A stretch of DNA of 64,000 bases from CALFVT01 sp039989855 (GCA_039989855.1 JBDXGZ010000003.1:62001-126000), one strand, 5' to 3'; shown: positions 1 to 8,668, counted from the first letter of the stretch. Numbers and translations: made by a program. The notes: generated by a model not told the origin, from the letters alone.

Positions 1-435
1 CTTCAATTCGAAAGAGAGTTAGATAATGTTGATCCTAATCTTCGCTTAGCGTCTAATTTCCAACGTGAAATTGTTAATATTGCAGAGTCGGCGTCAACAG
101 AACGCGCAGGTTTTTTTCGCGTTTTAGGGTCTGAGCCTCTACGCGAAGTTGTAGAAACTATTTTCGGTCTACCATCGAGTTTTTCCCAATTAGATATCGA
201 TAGACAGGCTGATATTTTACAAGAACGTACATTGAGAACGTTTGGAAGTGATAGTTTAGATGTATTTTTAGACCCTGATAATGTTGACAGAGCGATACAA
301 CGTTTCTTTGTTCAAAGGCAAATTGAAGAGGGCCCTTCCGCGTCGACACGCGGGTCGACGGCCTTAACGCTGCTAAGCAGTGGCGGTGGGCTTGGGAGTA
401 CAGGAATTACTAACTTGCTATTATCAAATATTTAA
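1..435 (+). CDS. DUF1217 flagellar-associated protein, C-terminal part
   Basis: The window opens inside this gene; frame 1 is open from base 1 to a TAA at 433-435, giving 144 residues of C-terminus. The text contains the run 'LREVVETIFGLP' followed by 'LDIDRQADIL', the pattern I associate with the DUF1217 family found beside flagellar genes in Alphaproteobacteria. The tail is Gly/Ser-rich and ends in hydrophobic residues. Its place beside fliI and flgB supports a flagellar link, but the molecular role of the family is not known to me. Family assignment is from memory of the motif and is moderately sure. Confidence 0.7.
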   Translation, partial: LQFERELDNVDPNLRLASNFQREIVNIAESASTERAGFFRVLGSEPLREVVETIFGLPSSFSQLDIDRQADILQERTLRTFGSDSLDVFLDPDNVDRAIQRFFVQRQIEEGPSASTRGSTALTLLSSGGGLGSTGITNLLLSNI

Positions 436-460
436 TAGAAATATTATGCGCGGTTACGGT

Positions 461-1855
461 TTATTGAGTTAGACTTTCACTTTCAGTAGCGAGGTTCTCA
501 GGGGCGTTTTCAATTACGGTCTCTTTATAGAGTATGGCATGTAGTCGCTTAAAACTCATTTTTATATCAGCTTGTCCTATGTTACCGATGAAGTCATCAA
601 GCGCGTCATATACTTCAATCGCTTTATCTAAAATAACATCAGTTCCAGCGACATAAAGACCCGCCTGAATCAGCGTGCGTGATTCTTCATAATGAGTGAT
701 ATACCGACGGGCGAGGAGTAGATCTTCATTTTCGGATTCTGTCGCGGCCTCAGGTAGAGAGCGTGAAACGCTTTTGGGTAAATTTATCGCAGGGTATCGC
801 CCGCGTTCTGCGATTTCGCGGTCTAAGATGATATGACCATCCAGTATTCCACGTACCATATCTGCGATGGGTTCTTCCATATTTGACCCTGCGACGAGAA
901 CGCTAAAAATACCCGTGATGTCACCTGCGGAATCAATTCCAGGGCCAGCACGTTCACAAAGGGCGGCAAGAGCGCCAAATGTAGAGGGCGGATAAGCTCT
1001 TAATGACGGCACTTCTCCGGCGGTTAAAGCCACATCGCGGTGCGCTTCGGCGTAACGTGTGATTGAATCAAATAAGAAAAGAACCTGTTTGCCTTGATCG
1101 CGAAAATATTCGGCTGTCGCCATAGCTAAAAGAGCTGTTCGCAGCTTTAGGGCCGAAAGCTCATTTGACGTTGCGACGAAAATGATCGATTTTTTCATGC
1201 CTTCAGGACCGAGTGTTTTTTCAACAAAACTACGGACTTCTCGCCCGCGTTCACCGATCAGTGCAATGATGTTTATATCTGCATTGCTCCCCTTGGCTAG
1301 CGAACCGAGTAGGGTGGATTTGCCCACACCAGATCCTGCAAACAGGCCGACGCGCTGCCCTTGGCAAAGTGGCAAGAATGTATCAATTGCGCTAATGCCC
1401 GTTTGTAATCTGGGCCCTAAAGCCTTTCTTAAAATGGCAGCAGGGGGAGACGCTTTTAAGGGCGCTGGATATAAACCAGGTTTCGGTGTTCCACCGTCAA
1501 TAGCTTCGCCTGAATGATTTAGAACGCAACCAATCCAGTCATCTGATGGATGAGGGGCACGGTCATCGATAATATAAGCACGTTGCCCTGTCCGAAGTCC
1601 CGTAGGGCTACCATGCATCATGGCTATGCTAATATCCCCTTCAAGAGCTATGATTTCACCTGAAATATGAGAGCCATCATTTGTAGCGATTGAGATTAGG
1701 TCGCCTAGCCTAATAATGGCGGAGAGCCCCTCAACCCGAATAGATTGTGCGCCAATTTGTATAATCTTACCCCAAATAGACGTGGCAGGCCTAAGATCAG
1801 GGGTTTGCCACCTATTTATGAAATCTGTGGTGTGAGAATTTATCGGTGAAAGCAT
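461..1855 (-). CDS. fliI: Flagellar type III export ATPase FliI
   Basis: A 464-residue F1-beta-like ATPase that energises export of flagellar subunits from the cytoplasmic face of the export gate. The Walker A loop GSGVGKST sits at about residues 174-181, followed by the ATPase pattern 'ALIGERGREV' and the Walker B region 'VLFLFDSITRYAEA', which is diagnostic of FliI rather than of ATP synthase. Length is normal for the family (about 440-460). It lies alone on the minus strand, divergent from flgB across a 111-bp AT-rich gap. No FliH, FliF or FliG is visible in the window, so these must lie elsewhere. Confidence 0.97.
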   Translation of the reverse strand: MLSPINSHTTDFINRWQTPDLRPATSIWGKIIQIGAQSIRVEGLSAIIRLGDLISIATNDGSHISGEIIALEGDISIAMMHGSPTGLRTGQRAYIIDDRAPHPSDDWIGCVLNHSGEAIDGGTPKPGLYPAPLKASPPAAILRKALGPRLQTGISAIDTFLPLCQGQRVGLFAGSGVGKSTLLGSLAKGSNADINIIALIGERGREVRSFVEKTLGPEGMKKSIIFVATSNELSALKLRTALLAMATAEYFRDQGKQVLFLFDSITRYAEAHRDVALTAGEVPSLRAYPPSTFGALAALCERAGPGIDSAGDITGIFSVLVAGSNMEEPIADMVRGILDGHIILDREIAERGRYPAINLPKSVSRSLPEAATESENEDLLLARRYITHYEESRTLIQAGLYVAGTDVILDKAIEVYDALDDFIGNIGQADIKMSFKRLHAILYKETVIENAPENLATESESLTQ

Positions 1856-1908
1856 GTAAGAAAACTGACTGTTTATTGGTTTGTTAATATTTTGTTCAAT
1901 TATATGGT

Positions 1909-1930
1909 GTAATTGTTAGATATTCGTTAA
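1909..1930 (+). promoter_or_regulatory. Possible CtrA-like site and 13-mer shared with another promoter region
   Basis: Between fliI and flgB, bases 1916-1930 read TTAG-N7-TTAA, one mismatch from the TTAA-N7-TTAA CtrA box known to control flagellar genes in Caulobacterales relatives. The overlapping 13-mer GTAATTGTTAGAT at 1909-1921 recurs exactly at 8046-8058, upstream of a small gene at the far end of the flagellar cluster. The sequence match is direct; a CtrA role is inference. Confidence 0.35.
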
Positions 1931-1966
1931 CTATAACAATAACTATGATGATAAGGATTACTCATC

Positions 1967-2329
1967 ATGCTCAGTAATATTAAGATTCTCGACACCATGT
2001 CGGCGATGGCTGGTCATGCCGCGAAGCGTCATTCTGTTCTGGCCAATAATATCGCGAATGCTGATACGCCGAATTTCAAAGCCAAAGACCTGCAACCTTT
2101 TTCTGAAGTTCATAAAGCCGCCGAACAGGGTCAGCAAAATATCAAAATGCTTCAAGCAAAAACCATAGAGATGGACACAGGCGATATTGCGTCACCAAAC
2201 GGCAATACAGTCTCTTTGGAACAGCAGCTGATGCTCTCGACACAAACTCAAGGCAGCCATGATATGGCATTAGCCGTCTATAAGAAATCACTCGACATGA
2301 TGAAAATGGCGATAGGAAAACACATTTAA
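1967..2329 (+). CDS. flgB: Flagellar basal-body rod protein FlgB
   Basis: A 120-residue proximal rod protein. The N-terminal rod motif 'RHSVLANNIANADTPNFKA' is diagnostic of FlgB, as is the C-terminal helix 'AVYKKSLDMMKMAIG'. An AAGGA Shine-Dalgarno lies just upstream of the ATG. It opens the plus-strand unit flgB-flgC-fliE-fliQ-flhA-fliR-flhB, and the 111-bp gap to divergent fliI is the natural promoter site. It is exported by the type III apparatus without a Sec signal, and none is seen. Confidence 0.95.
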   Translation: MLSNIKILDTMSAMAGHAAKRHSVLANNIANADTPNFKAKDLQPFSEVHKAAEQGQQNIKMLQAKTIEMDTGDIASPNGNTVSLEQQLMLSTQTQGSHDMALAVYKKSLDMMKMAIGKHI

Positions 2330-2396
2330 AATAAATTTCGCGCTGTCAGGATGATCAGCGCGCGTAATAATAATACCAATAAAGCAGGATGCATTT

Positions 2397-2795
2397 ATGG
2401 GACCAGATTCAATATCAAAAGCCATGTCGGCTGCCAGCAGCGGTATGAATGCACAAGCATTTCGTTTGCGTGTTGTCAGTGAAAACTTATCAAATGCCGA
2501 CACGCATGGATATCAGCGCAAGCTTGTAACCTTTGAAAATCAAATTAACGCCCTGAGAGATACAGACGGTGTGAGTATTGACTCGGTTGTGCTTGACCGA
2601 AGCCAAGGCGAAACACTCTATGATCCTAATCATCCTCTTGCTGATGAGCAAGGGTATGTTGCCATGTCCAATGTTGATATGATGATTGAGCTCGCCGATG
2701 CGCGTGAGGCTGGCCGGACTTACGAAGCCAATCTTTCCACCTTTAAACAAGCCGTTCAAATGTATAGCGGCTTGATTGATCTGTTGCGTCGATAG
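2397..2795 (+). CDS. flgC: Flagellar basal-body rod protein FlgC
   Basis: A 132-residue rod protein with the typical start 'MNAQAFRLRVVSENLSNAD', the middle motif 'YDPNHPLADEQGYVAMSNV' and the C-terminal rod helix 'TYEANLSTFKQAVQM'. An AGGA site precedes the ATG at good spacing. It follows flgB by 67 bp and precedes fliE by 9 bp, the standard alphaproteobacterial order. Nothing is unusual in length or motifs. Confidence 0.96.
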   Translation: MGPDSISKAMSAASSGMNAQAFRLRVVSENLSNADTHGYQRKLVTFENQINALRDTDGVSIDSVVLDRSQGETLYDPNHPLADEQGYVAMSNVDMMIELADAREAGRTYEANLSTFKQAVQMYSGLIDLLRR

Positions 2796-2804
2796 GAGGA
2801 CATT

Positions 2805-3119
2805 ATGGAACCCGCATCAATAGGTGCTGCACAGCATTATAAAATTGCAAAACAAGCTTTAAGTCCTGATGGTATGAAAGGCGGCGCGAAGGCCGCTGGT
2901 GCTGAAGCAAAACCGTCTCCTATGGCGAAGGGATTGCAGGAGTTTTCTGAAGTTTTTGAAAAGGTAGAAACGACGGCTCAAGCTTTAGGGACGGGCCAGG
3001 GGAATGCTCATGCGGTGGTCGAGGCTATGGCAACGGCAGAGGTTGCGCTGGAAACGGCTGTGACCATCAGGAACCGCGTCGTGGAAGCTTATCAGGAACT
3101 CTTGAGAATGCCTGTTTAA
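2805..3119 (+). CDS. fliE: Flagellar hook-basal body protein FliE
   Basis: A 104-residue protein that links the MS ring to the rod. The C-terminal half, with 'VVEAMATAEVALETAVTIRN' and 'VVEAYQELLRMPV', matches the FliE signature. An AGGAGG Shine-Dalgarno lies about 7 nt upstream of the ATG. The stop codon overlaps the fliQ start as TAATG, indicating translational coupling. Confidence 0.95.
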   Translation: MEPASIGAAQHYKIAKQALSPDGMKGGAKAAGAEAKPSPMAKGLQEFSEVFEKVETTAQALGTGQGNAHAVVEAMATAEVALETAVTIRNRVVEAYQELLRMPV

Positions 3120-3385
3120 TGACTGAAGCCGATATTCTAACCGTTTTGCGTGAGTTTCTCTGGGGCGCAGCGCTTATGGCTATGCCGCTTTTGACCGCTG
3201 CATTGGTGGTCGGGCTTGTCGTAGGTTTGCTGCAAGCCCTCACGGCCATTCAAGAGATGACACTGACATTTGTACCAAAGCTTGCTGCGATGCTTATCGT
3301 GTTCTTTATCTCTGCTGGATATATGGCTCGTATTTGCGTGAGTCTTTTCGATAATCACGTTATACCCGTCATCGCTGGAGGCTAG
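3119..3385 (+). CDS. fliQ: Flagellar export gate protein FliQ
   Basis: An 88-residue two-helix membrane protein of the type III export gate. Two hydrophobic stretches (about residues 15-40 and 50-75) flank the motif 'QALTAIQEMTLTFVPK', diagnostic of FliQ/SctS. The start overlaps the fliE stop by one base, and flhA begins 9 bp after its stop. FliP, the usual partner, is not in the window. Confidence 0.96.
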   Translation: MTEADILTVLREFLWGAALMAMPLLTAALVVGLVVGLLQALTAIQEMTLTFVPKLAAMLIVFFISAGYMARICVSLFDNHVIPVIAGG

Positions 3386-3394
3386 ATCGTTTTC

Positions 3395-5479
3395 ATGCCA
3401 AAGCTGACCCTGTCGTCCTTTAATAACCCGACGGTATTTCTAGCCATGGGTTTAATGATGATTATCATCATGATGGTTTTGCCCGTACCCTCATGGGTGC
3501 TTGACGCTGGATTAACGACCTCATTTGCCTTTGCGATTTTGGTTTTTACGATTGTATTATTTATCGAAAAGCCATTGGATTTTTCATCCTTCCCTTCGGT
3601 GCTATTGGCCTCTTTATTACTTAGATTATCGCTAAATATTTCCTCGACAAAACTCATTATTGGGAATGGGCATACTGGCGCAGATGCGGCGGGTGGTGTC
3701 ATCGAGGGCTTTGCCATGTTTATCATGGGGGGCAATATTTTTATTGGACTTATCGTGTTCTCTGTCTTGGTGATTGTCAACTTCATGGTGATTACAAAGG
3801 GTGCGGGGCGTATGGCCGAAGTCGGTGCGCGGTTTGCGCTTGACGCCATGCCGGGCAAACAAATGGCGATTGACGCTGATCTTGCAGCCGGCGCGATAAG
3901 TCATGAGGTGGCCAGGGCGCGGCGCACGGCTGAACAAGAAGAAACGGCGTTTCTTGGATCGTTAGACGGCGTGTCTAAATTTATGAAAGGCGACGCCATT
4001 GCCGGTATCTTAATTACCTTGCTAAATCTCATTGCGGGGATTGCTATTGGGGTCGGTGTTCATAAAGTTGGCTTTGGCGAGGCCATGAAAAATTACTCTA
4101 TCCTCACCGTAGGGGACGGCCTTGTTTCGCAAATTCCAGCGGTCATAATTTCGATTGCCGCAGGTTTGCTTCTTTCAAAAGGGCGAGGCGAGGGGACAGT
4201 TGACACCACGCTCTTCAAACAATTTGCTCAATATCCGGCAGCCTTGACAGCAGTGTCTGGCATTATGTTAATTTTCGCATTTTTCCCGGGAATGCCGTTT
4301 TTCCCTTTTCTGATAGGAGCGTGTATTTTGGGGTTTGCCGCTTACCGATCCTATCAATCGCAAGAGGCGGAGAAAGTCAGTGAACTGGAAACCGCTAATA
4401 TCGTAGAAGATGTACCAGCTGTACCTTTATTAGGTGATGCGCTTGATATTGATGAAGTCCATGTTGAGCTTGCCAAAGAACTTATCCATGTTGCGATGAG
4501 TGAAGATTTTGGTTTCGATAAACGTGTTGAAAAAATTCGAAAATATATTGCGACTGAATTTGGGTTTATCCTCCCAGCTATTCGCCTGACCGATAATGCA
4601 CAACTTGAGCCGAATACCTACAGAATAAAAATCCAAGGGACTGAAATTGCGAGCAATACACTACGGCCCCAACATGTTTTAGCTTTGATGGAAAATACTG
4701 ATTATCCTGAAATTATTGGATTTAACACGCGTGAACCTGTTTATAATGCGCCCGCACGTTGGGTTCAAAAGGAACATCAAGACGAATTGATGATGCTGGG
4801 TATTCCAACGGTTGAGGTAATTGAAGTGCTCGCTACACACCTCTTAGAAACTGTTCAAGCGAATTTCACAAAGCTTCTTACACGTCGGTCATTGCGCGCG
4901 ACTTTAGATGCTTTCAAGAATGTCAGTGACCCTGATCGCGCCGAATCAAATAAGAAGATACTCGAAGAGTTTTTGCCTGATAAAGTTCCGATGGAAAGCT
5001 TACAATCTGTGTTACGACTCTTGTTAGAAGAGCGAGTCTCTGTACGCAATATTCCTGTTATCTTAGAAACTATTGCTGAAGCTAGAGGCTCCATGACGGC
5101 GCCAGACCAAATTGCTGACTTTGTCAGACGGCGCTTAAGCTATCAGTTTTTGAGCAAGTTAAGGGATGGGCAAGGGCGGCTGCCTTTAGTGCAGATTGGC
5201 CCTGAATGGGAAACCCAATTTGCGAGTCATGAAATTACGGATAGTTCTGGACGTAGCGATATTGCCCTGCCGCCAGATGAATTTAATCGCCTCGCCAATT
5301 CCGTTAAAGAGAAGCTAGATGCGTCTGCCCTTCAGGGACATTTTGCAGCTGTTGCAACAAGCGCTAAGCGCCGCCGTTTCTTAAAGACCGTCTTATCGGC
5401 TAAAAAGATACGTAATCCCGTTATTTCTTACGAGGAGATTATGGCAACAGAACGGCCAGCTATTGTTGGCGTGGCCTGA
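3395..5479 (+). CDS. flhA: Flagellar export gate protein FlhA
   Basis: A 694-residue export-gate protein. The N-terminal half has about eight membrane segments and carries the FHIPEP-family stretch 'GRMAEVGARFALDAMPGKQM', followed by 'AARGISHEVARARR'-like sequence near residues 155-185 (here AAGAISHEVARARR). The C-terminal half is the cytosolic nonameric-ring domain that receives chaperone-substrate complexes. Length is normal (about 690-700). The stop overlaps the fliR start (TGATG). Confidence 0.97.
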   Translation: MPKLTLSSFNNPTVFLAMGLMMIIIMMVLPVPSWVLDAGLTTSFAFAILVFTIVLFIEKPLDFSSFPSVLLASLLLRLSLNISSTKLIIGNGHTGADAAGGVIEGFAMFIMGGNIFIGLIVFSVLVIVNFMVITKGAGRMAEVGARFALDAMPGKQMAIDADLAAGAISHEVARARRTAEQEETAFLGSLDGVSKFMKGDAIAGILITLLNLIAGIAIGVGVHKVGFGEAMKNYSILTVGDGLVSQIPAVIISIAAGLLLSKGRGEGTVDTTLFKQFAQYPAALTAVSGIMLIFAFFPGMPFFPFLIGACILGFAAYRSYQSQEAEKVSELETANIVEDVPAVPLLGDALDIDEVHVELAKELIHVAMSEDFGFDKRVEKIRKYIATEFGFILPAIRLTDNAQLEPNTYRIKIQGTEIASNTLRPQHVLALMENTDYPEIIGFNTREPVYNAPARWVQKEHQDELMMLGIPTVEVIEVLATHLLETVQANFTKLLTRRSLRATLDAFKNVSDPDRAESNKKILEEFLPDKVPMESLQSVLRLLLEERVSVRNIPVILETIAEARGSMTAPDQIADFVRRRLSYQFLSKLRDGQGRLPLVQIGPEWETQFASHEITDSSGRSDIALPPDEFNRLANSVKEKLDASALQGHFAAVATSAKRRRFLKTVLSAKKIRNPVISYEEIMATERPAIVGVA

Positions 5480-6279
5480 TGGAATTTCTAACAGTCTTTT
5501 CTGATATTATAATCGAAAACATTGCTCTGCTTGTTCCTGTTATCGCGATTTTTACGCGGCTGTCGACCTTCATATATTTACTTCCGGGTATTGGCGAAAC
5601 AGTGATTCCGCAAAATGTTAGATTAGGGGCGGCCTTTCTAATGACCTGGGTTCTAGTGCCTATATTAGTGCCTAATATAAATTTGCCAGACCTAACACTG
5701 ACGAGTGGAGCTTTGTTAATTATAAAAGAGGGATTTCACGGCTTTGTATTAGGGTTTGCCTTTCGTATAATGATCTTTGCTTTGCAAATTTTAGGAAATA
5801 TAATTTCTCAGGCCTTATCTATTTCCCAAGTTTTAGGTGAAGGTATTGCGACGGAGCCTAATACGACGATTAGCACTCTATTGATGATGGCGGGAACGAC
5901 ATTGTTGGTGACAATGAACCTTCATGTTGAAGCCATTGGGGTTTTTTACCGCAGTTATGAAACGTTCCCACTGGGTAGCGCCCCACATATGGATAATATC
6001 GCCTATTGGATGACACACAAGGCCATGGGAATGTTTGCCTTTGCGGTGACCTTAGCGCTACCCTTTATTATATTGAACTTTGTTTATAATCTCATGCTTG
6101 GTTTTTTGAACCGAGCTATGCCACAGCTGATGGTTTCATTTGTGGGTATTCCTGCAATCACGGGCGCGGGTATATTTCTCTTAGTGATTTCTACGGGCAG
6201 TATCCTCTTATTTTGGGCGCAAGATTATACAAATAGTTTTCAGGGCCTTTTTGATATTTCCGTTAAAGGTGCGCTATAA
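5479..6279 (+). CDS. fliR: Flagellar export gate protein FliR
   Basis: A 266-residue polytopic membrane protein of the export gate, with about six hydrophobic segments and the FliR-like stretch 'FHGFVLGFAFRIMIFALQ'. The order flhA-fliR-flhB with one-base overlaps at both ends (TGATG, TAATG) supports the assignment and implies stoichiometric translation. Confidence 0.95.
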   Translation: MEFLTVFSDIIIENIALLVPVIAIFTRLSTFIYLLPGIGETVIPQNVRLGAAFLMTWVLVPILVPNINLPDLTLTSGALLIIKEGFHGFVLGFAFRIMIFALQILGNIISQALSISQVLGEGIATEPNTTISTLLMMAGTTLLVTMNLHVEAIGVFYRSYETFPLGSAPHMDNIAYWMTHKAMGMFAFAVTLALPFIILNFVYNLMLGFLNRAMPQLMVSFVGIPAITGAGIFLLVISTGSILLFWAQDYTNSFQGLFDISVKGAL

Positions 6280-7361
6280 TGAGTGGCGGTTCGGATGATG
6301 AAAGTCAGGAAAAGAATTTTGACGCGTCGGAAACAAAGCTTAAACAATCCCGCGATAAGGGGGATACGCCTCAATCGACCGAAGCTAATACATTTATGCT
6401 GTATGTCAGTGTTTTAGTTGTCATTGTAATGATAGGTGGTTTTGTCATGAGGGCCCTATTTTCAACCCTATCAATTTTACTATCTCGACCGTCTGAAATA
6501 GGCGACATGGCTTTACAAGATCAAGACGGGACAGCGTTTACTAATATTTTAACGAATATTGCGGCTATAGTTTCACCTGTCTTTTTAATCCCAATTGTTT
6601 TCATAATTATTTCTTTGGTTGTGCAGCAAGCTATTGTCGTGGCCCCAGAAAAAATAAAACCTAAACTATCTCGCATATCACCCCTCTCAAATGCGAAGCA
6701 AAAATATGGTCCTGACGGGATGGTTGAATTTTTGAAACGCTTTGCAAAATTGTCATTTATTACAGCTATTGCAGGCTTGTTTTTTTATCAGGCCTTCTTT
6801 GATCTGCCGTCACTCAGTGCCCACGGGCCATCGGCTATATTGGATCAAATCAAGTCGGTTGCTCTGAAACTAACCTTTTACATGCTCATCGCGACAGCTC
6901 TCATTACGTTGATTGACCTACCCTATGCACGCTTTTCACATATGAAGAAACTTCGGATGTCATTTCAAGAGGTCAAAGATGAAGCGAAAGAGAATGAGGG
7001 CGACCCTCATATGAAGCGCGCGAGACGGATGCGGGCGCAAGAAATTGCTAACTCGAATGTACTTCGTGATGTGGCTAAGGCTGATGTTATTATCGTAAAC
7101 CCGACCCACTATGCTGTAGCGCTTGAATGGAGTCGTGATTCGGGTGCTGTGCCAGTTTGCGTGGCTAAAGGGGTCGACGAAATGGCGATGCGTATAAGAG
7201 AGCGCGCAACACTGCATGACATACCTATTCATTCCGATCCGCCCTGTGCGCGCTCTTTACATGCGATGATAGAAATTGGCGACGCGATTTTGCCCGAACA
7301 TTACGCAGCTGTTGCAGCGGCGATTCATTTCGCCGATCAAATGCGTCCGAAGCCATATTGA
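6279..7361 (+). CDS. flhB: Flagellar export switch protein FlhB
   Basis: A 360-residue export-gate protein that switches substrate specificity from hook to filament. After a charged start it has four membrane segments, the family motif 'MSFQEVKDEAKENEGDP', and the self-cleavage site NPTH at residues 274-277 within 'VIIVNPTHYAVAL'. The cytosolic C-terminus contains the 'IPIHSDPPCARSLHA' region; most FlhB proteins have P.v.dppLAR here, so the Cys before Ala is a minor variant. Confidence 0.97.
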   Translation: MSGGSDDESQEKNFDASETKLKQSRDKGDTPQSTEANTFMLYVSVLVVIVMIGGFVMRALFSTLSILLSRPSEIGDMALQDQDGTAFTNILTNIAAIVSPVFLIPIVFIIISLVVQQAIVVAPEKIKPKLSRISPLSNAKQKYGPDGMVEFLKRFAKLSFITAIAGLFFYQAFFDLPSLSAHGPSAILDQIKSVALKLTFYMLIATALITLIDLPYARFSHMKKLRMSFQEVKDEAKENEGDPHMKRARRMRAQEIANSNVLRDVAKADVIIVNPTHYAVALEWSRDSGAVPVCVAKGVDEMAMRIRERATLHDIPIHSDPPCARSLHAMIEIGDAILPEHYAAVAAAIHFADQMRPKPY

Positions 7362-7368
7362 GGCTTAA

Positions 7369-7791
7369 ATGAGCAAACTTGAAAAAATTCACGAAGTCTT
7401 AGCGATGAAACGCTCTCTTGCTGAGCGAGATGTGGCGGCTACGACAATAGTTTTGCAGAGCATTGACCATAAGATTAAGGCTATGGAAGCAAGCTTATCC
7501 GAAAAGAGTCAGGCGTTTTTTTCAGGCGTCAGCACGGATAAGGAGATTGGAGATGCGGTCATGCTAGAGAAATGGCGCAATATGACCCAAGGCAAGATCA
7601 GTAGCTTACAGGAAGAAAAAAAAGCTATTGCTGATAAATTGAATGTTGAAAAAGAGTTGTTGAAAAAAAGCATTATCAAAGAAGATGTTATAAATAATAG
7701 TCTTAAAGCGAAATTGCGAGCGCAAGAAGATGAGTATCAAGAGAACCAATCCTCATCCCGCCTAGAAAATTGGATATTATCGCGATCCTAA
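7369..7791 (+). CDS. fliJ: FliJ-like flagellar export protein
   Basis: A 140-residue hydrophilic protein, almost entirely predicted helix and coiled coil, rich in Lys/Glu with no membrane segment. Its position 7 bp after flhB, its size and its opening 'MSKLEKIHEVLAMKRSLAER' fit FliJ, the export chaperone-escort that contacts FliI and FlhA. There is no strong sequence signature, so the call rests on size, coiled coil and context; another flagellar coiled-coil protein is possible. Confidence 0.6.
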   Translation: MSKLEKIHEVLAMKRSLAERDVAATTIVLQSIDHKIKAMEASLSEKSQAFFSGVSTDKEIGDAVMLEKWRNMTQGKISSLQEEKKAIADKLNVEKELLKKSIIKEDVINNSLKAKLRAQEDEYQENQSSSRLENWILSRS

Positions 7792-7860
7792 TTTTTAGAC
7801 ATTTAAGCTAAATTTGAACAAAGTCTATAGAATAAATATGTGGCGTATATGCGTCAATCC

Positions 7861-7986
7861 AATCGACTCGCTTTAATCGACTCACAACAACTGAATCACA
7901 CCAATTGAATCACGCCAATCGAATCACACCAAGATGACCCCTTAAATAGACCCCCCAACATTGAGTCTCCTCAATTAAACCCCGTC
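7861..7986. repeat. 14-bp degenerate tandem repeat array
   Basis: Five consecutive 14-bp units are clear at 7861-7930: AATCGACTCGCTTT, AATCGACTCACAAC, AACTGAATCACACC, AATTGAATCACGCC, AATCGAATCACACC. The period seems to continue in weaker form to about 7986 (AAGATGACCCCTTA, AATAGACCCCCCAA and two more). A 14-bp period is not a multiple of three and no open frame spans it, so it is unlikely to be coding. It lies between the fliJ-like gene and the gene at 8069. Confidence 0.8.
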
Positions 7987-8029
7987 AGGTGAGTTCTATG
8001 TTTAGTTTTAATGATTTGTCATATGTATG

Positions 8030-8045
8030 TTCACATAAATGTGAA
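8030..8045. promoter_or_regulatory. Perfect 16-bp palindrome upstream of the 8069 gene
   Basis: The arms TTCACAT and ATGTGAA are perfect inverted copies separated by AA, followed at once by the 13-mer GTAATTGTTAGAT shared with the fliI-flgB gap. It sits 24 bp before the start codon, where a dimeric regulator or a hairpin in the 5' leader could act. The binding factor is unknown. Confidence 0.45.
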
Positions 8046-8068
8046 GTAATTGTTAGATTGGATAACTG

Positions 8069-8437
8069 ATGACCTCTGAATTAAATTTAAACTCTGGTGT
8101 AGATCTCGTAGATATTGACGTGCCTGAATCTGATGTTTCTATTAAAGATATTATTATCGAATATAAAGTACTGGCCATTAAGCTCGGCCTTTTTGCTGAC
8201 AATGTACCAGATACTGAAACTGAGCAAAAAGAACTTGTAAAGCAAGAATTACGTCTATTAGATCGTCAGGCGACTCTTCTTGAAACGGTCCTTTCGCGTC
8301 CAATTAACACTATTGAAGACGCAAAAGCGGTTCTAACGCTTTGGCATTATGAAGTCATTAAAAGTCAATCTCAGGACAGCTTGAGCGCGGCAGACGGATT
8401 AGTTAATTCTGTTTATGAATTTCTCCAAGACGCTTAA
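8069..8437 (+). CDS. Small acidic protein of unknown function
   Basis: A 122-residue protein I do not recognise. It is acidic at the N-terminus ('DLVDIDVPESDVSI'), otherwise predicted mostly helical, with no membrane segment, signal peptide or cysteine. The heptad-like stretch 'KELVKQELRLLDRQATLLET' suggests a helical bundle. It has its own leader with a palindrome and is followed 20 bp later by a hairpin terminator, so it is probably a single-gene transcript. Position at the end of the flagellar cluster and the shared 13-mer hint at a motility-related role, but this is inference only. Confidence 0.7.
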   Translation: MTSELNLNSGVDLVDIDVPESDVSIKDIIIEYKVLAIKLGLFADNVPDTETEQKELVKQELRLLDRQATLLETVLSRPINTIEDAKAVLTLWHYEVIKSQSQDSLSAADGLVNSVYEFLQDA

Positions 8438-8456
8438 TATAAAATCACCTGTTTGT

Positions 8457-8486
8457 CTTATTTGAGATACACCAAATAAGTTTTAA
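8457..8486 (+). terminator. Intrinsic terminator after the 8069 gene
   Basis: A perfect 8-bp stem CTTATTTG / CAAATAAG with an 8-nt loop is followed by TTTT and an AT-rich tract. It lies 20 bp past the stop codon. The AT-rich stem is weaker than usual. Confidence 0.6.
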
Positions 8487-8625
8487 ATAAAAAAAACTAT
8501 TTAATAGTGTGATTTTAAGGAATTGTTATAACTTAGAGTGCAATACACCAATAAGGCGATTATATCCTATTTGTTGCCTCCATGAACAATTCCAATCACA
8601 CCAGGAGCGTTCATGTTCCCCCCTA

Positions 8626-8668
8626 GGCCTGACGGATTTTCAAGTTTTCCGTCGGGCCATTTTTTATT
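8626..8668 (+). terminator. Strong intrinsic terminator
   Basis: The arms GGCCTGACGGA and TCCGTCGGGCC pair over 11 bp with one G-T wobble, followed by a T-rich tail of about ten bases. It points along the plus strand, yet the nearest upstream gene already has a terminator at 8457, so it may serve as backup or end a separate short transcript. Confidence 0.75.

Noticed and set aside
7855..7990. Possible CRISPR array
   Set aside because: The units are directly adjacent with a 14-bp period; there are no spacers and no cas genes in the window.
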